64,000 bases of DNA from Pseudomonas fluvialis (GTDB lineage Bacteria > Pseudomonadota > Gammaproteobacteria > Pseudomonadales > Pseudomonadaceae). The stretch covers positions 62,001 to 126,000 of the forward strand of contig NZ_JACHLL010000006.1 in the NCBI RefSeq assembly GCF_014207935.1. The letters run 5' to 3'. Under the pieces are notes generated by a model. The model was not told the origin of the DNA, made no database searches, and saw only the letters and a program-made list of their open reading frames with translations. How positions within the stretch are numbered: the stretch's first letter is position 1; each line of letters starts with the position of its first letter. Shown one piece after another: positions 24,807 through 34,771 of this stretch. The translations under genes and the position numbers were made by a program.

Positions 24807-26243
24807 TTAACGCGTAGACACAGCGCTCGTTGCTGCATGAGCATTGAGCCGCGTCCAACCTCGTACGTCGTATTCGAGGGAGGAATCTTTGAAAATGGTG
24901 AAGTTCGGACAGGCGAAACGAATGCAGCCGACCCGGGTCAGGACCGGCTTGAAGGTCGGCAGGTCGGCACTGGCCAGCGCGCAGCTGATTTGCTTGATGG
25001 CGCGGAAAATCTTCACATTCAGTTGGGTATCACTGTCACCGATCATCTTGTGCAGACATTCGCGCTCAATCCAGCCGAGGCTGAGCGGGTCGTAGCTGCT
25101 GTTACCGTTGAGCCAACGCTGCTCTTGTTGCTGGCAGAACTCTCGGGCGAGCAAGAGCAGCACGTAGTGATGTACCCGTTCACCGAGATCCAGCCGCTGT
25201 GCTCCCTGTTCGATCTGCAGGCGCACATGCCAGTCGTCCGCACTGACGTGGAAGATGAAACGCGGCTGTTCGTGATGTTCCGGCAGTGGGTTGTTCAGTA
25301 GTGAGTTGCTCAGCAGTGGGTCGGACAGCAGGGGGACACCGCTACTGGCTGGCACGCTGCTGGTCAGGCGAGTGGGACTGAGTCCGGGACCGTCGGGTGG
25401 CAAACCGGTCAGTTGGCTGATCGCTTCGGCATAACGGCAAATGTCCTGCTGATCAGGTGTGGCGTAGTTCTGCAGCAGCTGGCTGAGCCCTAGGGTGTTG
25501 GTCCCGGCGACAATGCTGCCGTGTATGAAGTGCGCGCCATTGGCTATGGCGGACATGCTGTTGACGATGGCCAGGCCGTGTCGATTACCGGCCATGAACC
25601 CCAGACTCAGCTTGCTGTCGGCGAAACTGTTCAGTTGCTTTCCCAGGTGGCTGAACAGATTGCCGGTGCCCAGTGGCGTGAGCCGTGCCTGCTCGTCGCA
25701 AAGGGTGATGCGGGTAAAGCGAAATTGCCTGGCAAGCTCTATGCAGGTTTGTAGCTGCGAGGTTGAGGCGCCCGGAGCATCACGCAACAGCAGGCACAAG
25801 GGCGGGGGCTGGTCAGGCAGTTGTTCGAGCAGGCTGAGTAGGCGCTCCAGCTGCTGACTGCTGCTCTGGCAGTCTTCACGATCTACCAGCAGATGCAACT
25901 GCAGGCCAAAGCGGGCGGGGCTGTCAGTTAAACGTCTGAGCGTGTCGATCTCGCACAGGCGTGGATTTTCCAGCCAGGGCATGACATCCGGCGCCGAGTG
26001 GTTGAGAGCCTCCAGCAATGCCAGTACATGATTGCCGGCCGATAGTTCGCCGAGCACCATGTCGGTGAAGGGAGTTTTCAGCAGGTTGTCGATGCAGTGC
26101 TGCAGCCCTTGCCCGTTGCCTGTGTGGTTAATCAGAGCAGGCGTGTGGTCGACGCAGCCGCGAAACTGTTCCGGCAGGGCGAAGCGGTTCCACTCACTGG
26201 CCTGACAGAACTGCTGCAGTACGGTCATATCCTGCTGGCTCAT
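24807..26243 (-). CDS. degenerate HMGL-like TIM-barrel fused to a helix-turn-helix-like C-terminal domain
   Basis: 478 aa. Residues about 30-260 resemble the aldolase-type barrel of HMG-CoA lyase / isopropylmalate synthase enzymes: LCDEQARLTP (181-190) and GFMAGNRHGLAIVNSMSAIA (215-234) align with the usual DxxGxxxP and HxHNDxGxAxANxxxA motifs, but both metal-binding His and the following Asp are replaced. A low-complexity linker (about 305-325) leads to a C-terminal domain (330-450) with GWIERECLHKM...LNVKIFRAIKQ, which looks like a winged helix. Probably a non-catalytic or repurposed barrel. It overlaps the transporter gene by 4 bases (ATGA). Confidence 0.7.
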   Translation of the reverse strand: MSQQDMTVLQQFCQASEWNRFALPEQFRGCVDHTPALINHTGNGQGLQHCIDNLLKTPFTDMVLGELSAGNHVLALLEALNHSAPDVMPWLENPRLCEIDTLRRLTDSPARFGLQLHLLVDREDCQSSSQQLERLLSLLEQLPDQPPPLCLLLRDAPGASTSQLQTCIELARQFRFTRITLCDEQARLTPLGTGNLFSHLGKQLNSFADSKLSLGFMAGNRHGLAIVNSMSAIANGAHFIHGSIVAGTNTLGLSQLLQNYATPDQQDICRYAEAISQLTGLPPDGPGLSPTRLTSSVPASSGVPLLSDPLLSNSLLNNPLPEHHEQPRFIFHVSADDWHVRLQIEQGAQRLDLGERVHHYVLLLLAREFCQQQEQRWLNGNSSYDPLSLGWIERECLHKMIGDSDTQLNVKIFRAIKQISCALASADLPTFKPVLTRVGCIRFACPNFTIFKDSSLEYDVRGWTRLNAHAATSAVSTR

Positions 26244-27190
26244 GGCGCCTCCTCGGCGATAGCCGCTTGGCGCGTTGAGCCGGTTATACGTGGCGAGTAC
26301 AGGGTATTGCTTAGCAGTAGTCCGAGCAGCGCGCACCAGATCAGGACGAATCCTGTCAGCTTGAGCGTGCTGAATCGCTCGTCGAAGAGGGTGACGGCCA
26401 GAACGAACATCAGCGTGGGATTGAGGTACTGGAGAAAGCCGATCGTGGTTAGCGAGAGTGCTTTCACCGAGGCGATATACAGCCACATCGGCACGGTCGT
26501 TATCAGACCCAGAAGCAATAGCCACAGCCAATCCACAGGACGCAGGCTGGTGCTCACCGAGGCTCCCCAGTGGTTTAGCAGCAACAGTGCCGTGGCAGGA
26601 ATGGCAGCCAGCGCGGTTTCGACGCCTAGACCAATCAGTGCCGGAGTTTCGGCGCGCTTTTTGACAGCGCTGTAAAGCGCGAACGTGCTGGCGATGATCA
26701 GGCCGGTCCAGGGAATCTGCAGGTTCTGTTCCCCTGTGACGACAAGCATGACGCCGCCCAGGCACAGGGCACTGGTGAGTTGCTCGCGGCGGCTCCAGCG
26801 TTCCCCGAACAGCAGGTGGGCGAGTGCCACACTGAGCAAGGGCGAAAGGTAGTAACCCAGGCTGGCATCCAGCAGACGGTTCTGTGCCACAGCCCAGATC
26901 ACCAGGAACCAGTTGCTGGCGATCAGCGCACTGCTGAGCAGCAATCGCCAGCGCTCACCGCCCGAGCGCAGTGTTCGCCAGGTCACGGCCAGGCTGCCGC
27001 CCAGCCACAGCAGGAGTGCACACCAGACCAGTGAGCCCAGCACCCGGTAGGCAAAGACGTCCCAAACCGGGACATGCTCAAGCGCCTTGAATACCAGTGT
27101 GGCGGAGGCCCAGAGCACAAACGCCGAGATATTCAGGAGCAAGGCACTGCGCGGACAGGTGACGGTAGTCAGCGAGAACATGCTGGGCAT
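26240..27190 (-). CDS. RarD-type DMT-superfamily permease
   Basis: 316 aa with about ten membrane segments in two EamA repeats. The SNWFLVIWAVAQNRLLDASLGYYLSPL segment (quoted as a landmark) is typical of the RarD branch. The substrate is unknown; in a biosynthetic operon an exporter of the product or intermediate is the natural guess. It lies 12 bases after the reductase gene and overlaps the next gene, so it is co-transcribed. The start could be either 27190 or the ATG 9 bases downstream (27181). Confidence 0.85.
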   Translation of the reverse strand: MPSMFSLTTVTCPRSALLLNISAFVLWASATLVFKALEHVPVWDVFAYRVLGSLVWCALLLWLGGSLAVTWRTLRSGGERWRLLLSSALIASNWFLVIWAVAQNRLLDASLGYYLSPLLSVALAHLLFGERWSRREQLTSALCLGGVMLVVTGEQNLQIPWTGLIIASTFALYSAVKKRAETPALIGLGVETALAAIPATALLLLNHWGASVSTSLRPVDWLWLLLLGLITTVPMWLYIASVKALSLTTIGFLQYLNPTLMFVLAVTLFDERFSTLKLTGFVLIWCALLGLLLSNTLYSPRITGSTRQAAIAEEAP

Positions 27191-27202
27191 GGCGTGTCTC
27201 TC

Positions 27203-28195
27203 TCAGCCCCGGGTAAGGCTGATCTTGCCCACGGCCTGGCCGCTTTCGGCATAGGCATGGGCGGCGGCGATCCGGGGAAAATCGAATGACTGCGGATCAA
27301 GCAATGGTCGCAGCCTGCCGCTCTCTGCCAGATGGGCAATTTGCCCGAGAATGAATCCATGCTGCTGCATGCCTATGCCGGTGGCCATTGGCCAGGACAT
27401 GTTCACGCAGTGAATACTCTGTTTGCGCGCCCAGGCCAGTGTCAGGTCGAGCTTGCCGAGTGCCAGCACGCTGATGATGGTGCCGCCCACCCGCGCCGCC
27501 AGCAGGCTTTGCTCGAAGGTTGCACCGCCGACGGTATCGACCACGACGTCGAAGCCACGGCCGCCTGTGTACTGCTCGACGTACTGCTCAACCGTCATGC
27601 TGCGGTAGTTGATGGTGATATCGGCGCCATATTCACGTGACAGGGCGGCTTTTTCCGGCGAGCTGACCGTGGTGAAGACTTTCGCGCCTTTCCACTTGGC
27701 CAGTTGCGCAGCGATATGGCCCACACCGCCTGTTCCGGCATGCACCAGTACCCGATCACCTGGTTGGATATCTGCCTGGTCGATCAGCCCTTCCCAGGCG
27801 GTAATGGCCACCAATGGCAGCACTGCCGCTTCTGCCATCGACAGGTTGGCGGGTTTGTGGGCGACCAGTGCGGCATCGACCTGCATGAAATCGGCAAGCG
27901 CGCCCTGGCGGCCACGCACGCCACCGGCACAGCCGTAGACCTGATCACCGACGGCAAAGCCAGTGACGTCTTCACCCACGGCACTTACCGTCCCGGCAAA
28001 GTCGCCGTGCAGGATGGCGGGAAAGTCGTGGGTGAAGCCGGGGAAATCGCCGCGACGGATCTTGTAATCCAGCGGGTTGATACTGCTGGCGGCAATGGCG
28101 ACCAGCAGTTGGCCTTTGCCGGCCTTGGGGGTCGGTAGCTCGACCTGTTCGAAAATATCAGTGGGGCCGAACTGGTTGATCACAAAAGCTTGCAT
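27203..28195 (-). CDS. quinone-oxidoreductase-like NADPH-dependent reductase (MDR family)
   Basis: 330 aa medium-chain dehydrogenase/reductase. A GroES-like N domain (SSINPLDYKIRRG, LHGDFAGTV) is followed by a Rossmann fold, HAGTGGVGHIAAQLAKWKGAKV (about 160-181). Structural zinc Cys residues are absent, placing it with the zinc-free quinone oxidoreductase / enoyl reductase group, which reduces activated C=C bonds. In an AfsA-type pathway such an enzyme could reduce a butenolide double bond; that is inference. It overlaps the hydrolase gene by 16 bases. Confidence 0.87.
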   Translation of the reverse strand: MQAFVINQFGPTDIFEQVELPTPKAGKGQLLVAIAASSINPLDYKIRRGDFPGFTHDFPAILHGDFAGTVSAVGEDVTGFAVGDQVYGCAGGVRGRQGALADFMQVDAALVAHKPANLSMAEAAVLPLVAITAWEGLIDQADIQPGDRVLVHAGTGGVGHIAAQLAKWKGAKVFTTVSSPEKAALSREYGADITINYRSMTVEQYVEQYTGGRGFDVVVDTVGGATFEQSLLAARVGGTIISVLALGKLDLTLAWARKQSIHCVNMSWPMATGIGMQQHGFILGQIAHLAESGRLRPLLDPQSFDFPRIAAAHAYAESGQAVGKISLTRG

Positions 28196-29013
28196 GGCGA
28201 GTTCTCGTAGAGGGCACTGATGAAGTTGTGCATCAGGTCATTGCACAGATGCGGGATTTCGCTGTGCGGGCAATGCCCGCAGTCACTGAGCTGGACGACC
28301 TGCACTGGCGCAGGAGAAAACACCTGCGGTGTGCACGAGCTGGCATTGATGAAGGCATCGTTCTGGCCCTGCAGCAGCAGGGTGGGTACCCCACTGGTGG
28401 CAAGCAGCGCTACTTCATCGGCAAAGGCTCCAGTGGCCAGACTGGCGCCCAGGGCTGAGCGCACGTTCGGGTCGGTAGCGCGGATAAAGTGGGCGAGGGT
28501 GGCCAACAGGTGTTCCGTCGAGTTGCCCTGGCTGATGAACGCTTTGGCCAGTCGTGTCACTTGCGGGTTGTCCAGGGCGGCCTGAAATACCAGACCACCG
28601 GTAGGTTCAGGGTGAAACAGTTGTGCTGCCAGCTGGCTGTTGAACGGCGGGGCGCCTAGCAGGATCAGTCCACGCGCGCCCGTTAGCCGAGGTAGTGCTT
28701 CGATAGCGGCATGACCGCCGAGGCTGTGGCCTACCAGCGCAAAGTCGTGCAGCTGCATCTGCCGGACAAAGGCGACGAGCACGTCGGCGTATCCCGAGAA
28801 GCTGTAGTCAGCCGGTGGCAAGGCATCTGACTGACCATGGCCAGGCCAGTCAACGGCGAGCAGACGATAGTGTTCGCCGAGTTCGGCAAACTGTTCAGTG
28901 AAGGCGGCTGCGGCTGAGGAATTACCGTGCAGCAGGATGACTACAGGACCGCTGCGGCGGTTGTCGAGGTAGTGCAATCGTCCCTGTGGTAACTGGATGA
29001 ATAAAGACTTCAT
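28180..29013 (-). CDS. alpha/beta hydrolase
   Basis: 277 aa. The oxyanion region is LLHGNSSAAAAF, the nucleophile elbow is GHSLGGHAA (Ser near residue 94), and the late catalytic His is in DCGHCPHSE (about 249-253), so the triad looks complete. No signal peptide, so cytoplasmic. It could act as an esterase or thioesterase on a pathway intermediate, or as a lactonase; the sequence does not decide. The 4-base overlap with the acyltransferase gene and 16-base overlap with the reductase gene show tight coupling. Confidence 0.87.
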   Translation of the reverse strand: MKSLFIQLPQGRLHYLDNRRSGPVVILLHGNSSAAAAFTEQFAELGEHYRLLAVDWPGHGQSDALPPADYSFSGYADVLVAFVRQMQLHDFALVGHSLGGHAAIEALPRLTGARGLILLGAPPFNSQLAAQLFHPEPTGGLVFQAALDNPQVTRLAKAFISQGNSTEHLLATLAHFIRATDPNVRSALGASLATGAFADEVALLATSGVPTLLLQGQNDAFINASSCTPQVFSPAPVQVVQLSDCGHCPHSEIPHLCNDLMHNFISALYENSPCKLL

Positions 29014-30272
29014 GGCGTTGTCTCTGTCGCTGGGTGAAGAGTCAGCAGGGTTTGCTGTAGCTTGCGCTGGAGCAAATGGATGCGGGCTTCACTCATCAGC
29101 GGTTTGGCAAAGGTGAAACACAGCGACAGGGCGCCCTGGAAGCGTGTTAGGTGCAAAGCCACGGCAAAGTTGCCGGCAACGCGTGACGCGACATTCGCGT
29201 AGTCGTGGATCTGCAGATGCCGACGGGGCGAAAAATGGATGCTGCCGTGGTTGGTCAGGGCAATGCCCTGACTGAAGTGCTGCTGCTGACGCAGGAGCTC
29301 AATGGCGCTGCGACGGGCTACCAGGCCGATGTCTGGCTGACGCAGAGCCTGCATGGGCAGACTGGTGCGCAGTTGCTGCTGATAGTCTCTGGCCACATCG
29401 AGCAATGGACGATTGGCCACGGCCAGGCATTGGTGGGCTACGCCGATAAAACAGCCGATGCTGCTACTTGCGATCGTGCGTGCGGCGCGTTGACGGAGCG
29501 ATACGGCGGTGCCGATGCGGATCTGCGTGCCGAGGCCAATATCCTGTGCGGACTTGAGCAAGGCGCCAGCCAGTAACGAGTTCAGGCTCAATTGCTGCTG
29601 GCCGGCGAGGTTTTGCAGGTGACTGCTCAGCCCCTTGGGCAGCAGAAGTCGGCTGACTCCCGTGGTTCGCTGCTCAAGCGCCAGTGTCTGCAGGAAAGGC
29701 ATGGGCGGCGGTGTCGTACACGCGTGAGCTGGCGTGGTGGCGGCCGTCAGATGCTCCTCCAGCGCCTCTGGCAGCAGTTCGGCAGTGCGTTGTAACGCCA
29801 GACCGCCATACAGGCGCTCGCAGTCTTCCAGCAGTTCATCCAGCAACTGCACGAGGCTGGCAGCATCGACAATGGCATGATGACAGGTCAGCAGCAGGTG
29901 GTGCCGATCTGCTTGCGAATTGCTGAGTACCAGCAGGCGCCAGAGCTGGCGGCTGGGGTCGAGCACCTGACCGAGCTGTTGCTGAAGCAACTCATTGGGT
30001 TGCAAATTCTCTGGGCTTGCCACGCACTGCACATCAATCTGCGCAAAGGGCACGTCCGTACAGAAGTGCAGGGCGTTTGAGTGCTCCACGATGCGGCTGT
30101 GCAACAGCGGATGGCGTGCATGCAGGGCGGCAGCCGCGCGTTGTATCACTTCGGCGGACAAGGCACCGCTCAGGCTCAACAGACTGGTGGTTTGCGTCGT
30201 GCCGTTGAGCTGGTGCATCAAGGCCATGCTGGTCTCGATTTGCCCGAGAGGGCGACCGGTGACGGTTGTCAT
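29010..30272 (-). CDS. free-standing condensation-domain / PapA-like acyltransferase
   Basis: 420 aa, one complete condensation-type (chloramphenicol acetyltransferase superfamily) domain. The active-site motif is HHAIVDA at 131-137 (the usual last Gly is Ala). A second structural region is recognisable around LGTQIRIGTAVSLRQR. There is no adenylation or carrier domain in the island, so it resembles PapA5-type ester-forming acyltransferases rather than a peptide synthetase module. The likely role is moving an acyl group onto a hydroxyl of the product. Next to the hydrolase gene (overlap 4) and 11 bases after the monooxygenase gene. Confidence 0.82.
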   Translation of the reverse strand: MTTVTGRPLGQIETSMALMHQLNGTTQTTSLLSLSGALSAEVIQRAAAALHARHPLLHSRIVEHSNALHFCTDVPFAQIDVQCVASPENLQPNELLQQQLGQVLDPSRQLWRLLVLSNSQADRHHLLLTCHHAIVDAASLVQLLDELLEDCERLYGGLALQRTAELLPEALEEHLTAATTPAHACTTPPPMPFLQTLALEQRTTGVSRLLLPKGLSSHLQNLAGQQQLSLNSLLAGALLKSAQDIGLGTQIRIGTAVSLRQRAARTIASSSIGCFIGVAHQCLAVANRPLLDVARDYQQQLRTSLPMQALRQPDIGLVARRSAIELLRQQQHFSQGIALTNHGSIHFSPRRHLQIHDYANVASRVAGNFAVALHLTRFQGALSLCFTFAKPLMSEARIHLLQRKLQQTLLTLHPATETTP

Positions 30273-30283
30273 GCGTGCTCTCC

Positions 30284-31858
30284 TTAGCCGGCAAGTCGTG
30301 CGTGTGGCTGCAGCTCAGGCACGTAGTGGTACGTCAGGTGCTGACGGAGTGCGTCGAGATCATCCAGGTGACCGCGTTGCTCGATGAACAGATCAGGGCG
30401 CACCAACAGGTATTCGCCATCCTCCAGCTGCCAGGCCTTGCGCAAGCAATGGTGGGGGTCTGGCAGTATCTGACCGAAGGCAAGCGAGCCCTCTGCCGCA
30501 CTGATGACCTGGATTTGCACGTTTGCCTGCAAGGGTGCCAGCGCATCGTGCAGGTTCTGCAGCACAGTCGCCGATGGCAGCACATGACTGGCCAGGAGCA
30601 AGGTGTGATGCGCCTGGCCAACGGCCTGCAGGCTGTCTGGTAGCCCTGCGCTGTTGCAGGCGTAAGGCAGCATGCAGCCGCTGTCCAGTGAACCTTTGGG
30701 CGCGCCGTAACGCAGAGTCAGGCCGGCCGTTTCGAGCGGAAACTGACGAATGAATGGGCGGTTTCGCAGCAGTGGCAGGTAGTGCTGCTCGTCGGCAGGC
30801 AAGTGGCGATCCAGGCGGGCGATCAGCGATGTCGACTTGTCGGTTTTGGCCAGCAGGGTATGGGTGTTTTGCTCCCGCTCGATGGCATAAGACTGCAGGA
30901 GGGCATCGCTGCCTATGCCGTTGATGGCATAACCCAGCTTCCAGCCAAGGTTGAAGGCGTCGGCAATGCCGGAGTTCATGCCAAATCCGCCGATGGGGCT
31001 GAACATGTGGGCGGCATCGCCGGCGAGAAATACACGTTCCTGGCGGATGGTGGATGCCGAGCGGTTATAGAAGGGGGCGCTGGAGAGCCATATCGGGTCG
31101 CTGACCTGCAGACCGGGTATCTCGTAGCGGGCAATGTAGTCGCGGATCTCTTGCAGGCTGGGCTTGTAGCCAGGTGGGCACTGCTCCGCCACCTTGATTA
31201 CGATGCGGTGATAGCCATTCTTGAGTGGCAAGAGAATCAGGAAGCCATCATCACGGATGAAGTAGAAGCCTTGTTGATGTTCGCCGTCCCAGTGGATACA
31301 CAGGTCGGCGAGGATGAAGTGCATGTTGTAGTCATAACCGGTAAAGCCGAGACCCAATGCATTGCGTACCTTGCTTAAACCTCCATCGCAGCCAACCACG
31401 TAGGCATAGCGTTGTCGACGGGTCTGGTTACCTTCGCGCAGTTCGACCTCAACCTGTTCGTCATGGGTCTGCAGCCCGAGCAGTTCGCAGTCGCGCTCGA
31501 TGTAATGGCCCAGATCGTTGAGCCGTTGTTCCAGAACGGCCTCGGTGTCAGGCTGCGGCAGCATGAGAAAGTACGGGTACTTGCTCGGTAACCTGGAGAA
31601 GCGTGCACGGGTCAGAGGCTGATTGTGATAGAGCAGATTGATGACTTCGGTCTTGTGTCCCTTGGCGACCAGTTCAGTCGCCAATCCGAGGTCATTGAGC
31701 AGGGTCAGTGAGGCAGGATTGACACTCAATGCTTTTGAACCGGAAGGTTCTTTCGGACGCTTTTCAATCAAGCGAAAAGCAATGCCGAAGCGTTGCAGCT
31801 GCAATGCCAGGGTCATGCCTGTCGGTCCGCCGCCGACAATCAATACTTGCGCGTTCAT
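30284..31858 (-). CDS. FAD-dependent monooxygenase (aromatic hydroxylase family)
   Basis: 524 aa group A flavoprotein. The FAD Rossmann motif is VLIVGGGPTGMTLA at the N terminus, DG in GCDGGLSKVR, and the second FAD motif is AGDAAHMFSPIGGFGMNSG followed by DAFNLGWKL. The C-terminal extension is thioredoxin-like, as in MhpA / RdmE-type hydroxylases. It uses NAD(P)H and O2 to hydroxylate a ring or activated carbon; the substrate is unknown. 65 bases after the aldo-keto reductase gene and in the same operon. Confidence 0.9.
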   Translation of the reverse strand: MNAQVLIVGGGPTGMTLALQLQRFGIAFRLIEKRPKEPSGSKALSVNPASLTLLNDLGLATELVAKGHKTEVINLLYHNQPLTRARFSRLPSKYPYFLMLPQPDTEAVLEQRLNDLGHYIERDCELLGLQTHDEQVEVELREGNQTRRQRYAYVVGCDGGLSKVRNALGLGFTGYDYNMHFILADLCIHWDGEHQQGFYFIRDDGFLILLPLKNGYHRIVIKVAEQCPPGYKPSLQEIRDYIARYEIPGLQVSDPIWLSSAPFYNRSASTIRQERVFLAGDAAHMFSPIGGFGMNSGIADAFNLGWKLGYAINGIGSDALLQSYAIEREQNTHTLLAKTDKSTSLIARLDRHLPADEQHYLPLLRNRPFIRQFPLETAGLTLRYGAPKGSLDSGCMLPYACNSAGLPDSLQAVGQAHHTLLLASHVLPSATVLQNLHDALAPLQANVQIQVISAAEGSLAFGQILPDPHHCLRKAWQLEDGEYLLVRPDLFIEQRGHLDDLDALRQHLTYHYVPELQPHARLAG

Positions 31859-31923
31859 CTGCTCGACTCCTTCATGGCCGGTGGTTGGCCGGCAGCTCGG
31901 TGGAGCCGCCGGCAGCATGCGAC

Positions 31924-32922
<999 letters not shown>

Positions 32923-33005
32923 GTCGATCTCCATAAATATTTTCAACCGGGTCAGGTTGTTGACCAGGAACTGCTCGTACGTTACGTAGCCTGCTTGTGT
33001 GGCAT

Positions 33006-33025
33006 CACTGTTCGAACGGACAGGT
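33006..33025 (-). promoter_or_regulatory. candidate lux box of the eight-gene operon
   Basis: Core CTGTTCGAACGGACAG (33008-33023), CT-N12-AG spacing with CTGT/ACAG arms. A minus-strand TAACGT hexamer (32984-32979) lies 36.5 bp from the dyad centre, the same geometry as the other two boxes. It shares CGAACGGACAGG-like sequence with the box at 35854. Confidence 0.65.
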
Positions 33026-33050
33026 AGGTGATAGGCAGTTCACACCTGCA

Positions 33051-33074
33051 ATGGGCTACTGCTCGGCAGCCCAT
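33051..33074 (-). terminator. hairpin after the HAD phosphatase gene
   Basis: ATGGGCT (33051-33057) pairs with AGCCCAT (33068-33074) across a 10-base loop with further internal pairing. It lies between the phosphatase stop and the next promoter on the minus strand. No T run, so termination is only possible. Confidence 0.4.
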
Positions 33075-33098
33075 CCGTATGTGCAGGCAGGGCTATCC

Positions 33099-33785
33099 TC
33101 AGGCGGCTTCGATGATGTTCCAGTTGCGCTGCTGGCAGATGCCACGCACCTGTGCATCCGGGTTGACCATGCAGGGATGACCGACACTCTCCAGCATCGG
33201 TATGTCGGAGAGATCATCGCCGTAGGCGTAGCAATGCCCAGGTTGCAGGTGATGCTGGCGGGTGAAGGCCCGTACGCCGTCGGCCTTGCCCTGGCCTATA
33301 GTCGGCAACCCCGTAAGCTGACCGGTATAGAGGCCATCGCGGGTTTCCAGCGGGGCGGCAATCACGTCACTGATGCCGAGCTCTTCGGCCAACGGCGCCA
33401 GCAGGGCTTCAAAGGACCCGGAGACCAGCACGGTGCTGGCGCCCTGCTGCTGGTGCCAGCGGATCTCATCCAGCATTCGCTGGAAGAACAGGCCGCCGCG
33501 CAGGCGAACCTCGGCGTACCAGTCGCGCCCCAGTTGCTGTACCCAAGCCACATCAAGGCCCGCATAGATGCTGTAGTAAAAGCGGTTGATTGCCTCACGA
33601 GGCTGCTCATCGGCGATCATCCGCTGCAGCGTCTGGCGATAGGTGTGCAGCCGTGCCGTGGCACTGCTAGGCAAGTGTTCGACGAGGTAATCGAGGAAAC
33701 TGAACATGCTCTTGATGCTGATCAGGGTGCCGTCGACATCGAAGAACGCTGACCAGCGCTGTGGGGTATCAGGCAAACTGCTCAT
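33099..33785 (-). CDS. HAD-superfamily phosphatase (SerB-like, subfamily IB)
   Basis: 228 aa. Motif I FFDVDGT gives nucleophile D16 and acid D18; motif II is LVSGSFEALL; motifs III/IV are the Lys in GQGKADG and YGDDLSDIPML. A phosphomonoester hydrolase. It overlaps the AfsA-like gene by 17 bases, so the pair is coupled. AfsA-type enzymes make a phosphorylated butenolide precursor that needs a phosphatase, so this gene is a good candidate for that step. The actual substrate is not known from sequence. Confidence 0.87.
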   Translation of the reverse strand: MSSLPDTPQRWSAFFDVDGTLISIKSMFSFLDYLVEHLPSSATARLHTYRQTLQRMIADEQPREAINRFYYSIYAGLDVAWVQQLGRDWYAEVRLRGGLFFQRMLDEIRWHQQQGASTVLVSGSFEALLAPLAEELGISDVIAAPLETRDGLYTGQLTGLPTIGQGKADGVRAFTRQHHLQPGHCYAYGDDLSDIPMLESVGHPCMVNPDAQVRGICQQRNWNIIEAA

Positions 33786-34521
33786 GGCGGATCTCCACAT
33801 TCAGTTCGCTGTCGATGGCCCCCTTGGCCAGGAGTCCCTCTTTTTCGCTGATTACGGCATCAGGGTAGGTGGAGAACTTGGTCTTGATGACACAGCAGGT
33901 TTTCTGGCCCTGGATGACCGACATGCTGACGTCGAAACGGTGGGAGCCACGCCGAGGGTTGATGCTGTGCTCAAGCACTTCGTAGTGAATGCTCATGGGT
34001 AGCGGAAAGACAAAGTGCAGGTATTGCACATCCATGTTGTTGATGACGAAGTAGCTGCTGTCGTTCTGATCTGCCAGGTAGAACTCTTCACTGACCGCGA
34101 GAAAGGTTTGCCGTGCTGCCTCGGTAAGCACCATGCCTTGAATGTGCTGGCCGGTGACGTGGTCGCTCATTTCGGCGCAGCGTTCATCCAGCAACACGTC
34201 AACTTCGTAGGTGCTGCGGGTCAGCCGGCGCGGCAGGCTGATCATGGAGTTTTGCATCTGATGCTTGTGCACATGCTGGCGGCTGGCTTTTTGAGGCTTG
34301 GCGAAGTCGGCAAGCCAGGGTTTCTTGATGCGAACGGTCTTCTCCAGCAAACGGTTGATCTGCTCTTCCGAGACCCCCTGACCCAGTTGAAAGCGAAGAT
34401 TGCGTTCATGCAGCAGGTCGCCGTCGAGGATGGCTTCCAGTTCACTGGCAAGCATGACGTTACTGTTCTCGGCGAACAGTTTGAACTTGTCGCCCACGAT
34501 GAAAATTCGTTCGATAGACAT
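33769..34521 (-). CDS. AfsA-family (A-factor biosynthesis) hotdog protein
   Basis: 250 aa. The AfsA hotdog pattern is clear: VHKHQMQNSMISLPRRL (84-100), the SDH of the first strand (119-121), and GMVLTEAARQ (129-138) with E134 and R137, matching DHxxxxHxxGMxLxEAARQ of AfsA/ScbA proteins. Only one hotdog repeat is obvious; Streptomyces AfsA has two in about 300 aa, and the first 80 residues here are unlike it. AfsA transfers a beta-ketoacyl group to dihydroxyacetone phosphate, the first committed step to gamma-butyrolactone signals. Coupled to the phosphatase gene. Confidence 0.85.
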   Translation of the reverse strand: MSIERIFIVGDKFKLFAENSNVMLASELEAILDGDLLHERNLRFQLGQGVSEEQINRLLEKTVRIKKPWLADFAKPQKASRQHVHKHQMQNSMISLPRRLTRSTYEVDVLLDERCAEMSDHVTGQHIQGMVLTEAARQTFLAVSEEFYLADQNDSSYFVINNMDVQYLHFVFPLPMSIHYEVLEHSINPRRGSHRFDVSMSVIQGQKTCCVIKTKFSTYPDAVISEKEGLLAKGAIDSELNVEIRHEQFA

Positions 34522-34651
34522 AGCGGATTCCCTTTAGCTAATGGCTTTGCAAAGCAGTCGTGCCGTTTTTTTCGGGCAGTCAGTCAAAGGTCCGCGCGCG
34601 CAGATGCACTTCTAGGCGAGTGCTGCTTAATCGCGCACGACACTGGCAAAG

Positions 34652-34668
34652 AAGAGAACTGTTCTCTT
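34652..34668. promoter_or_regulatory. 17-bp perfect palindrome upstream of the AfsA-like gene
   Basis: AAGAGAACTGTTCTCTT, arms of 8 around a single T, 130 bp before the AfsA-like ATG and downstream of the tetR stop. It has the form of an operator for a dimeric regulator, most simply the adjacent TetR protein. A second, shorter palindrome GCTTTGCAAAGC is at 34544-34555. Confidence 0.55.
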
Positions 34669-34771
34669 TCGCTAGTGATCGCTAAAGTAATTGCCAAGGG
34701 AAGTGGCTGGGTATTTCAAAGCATTACAGTGCATATCGACAGCCGCTAAGACGTCGCGGCTGTGAGCGGCG

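Noticed and set aside
34655..34671. CTGTTCTCTTTCGCTAG as a fourth lux box before the AfsA-like gene
   Set aside because: CT and AG are 13 bases apart rather than 12 and it lacks dyad symmetry; the perfect palindrome overlapping it is a better explanation.
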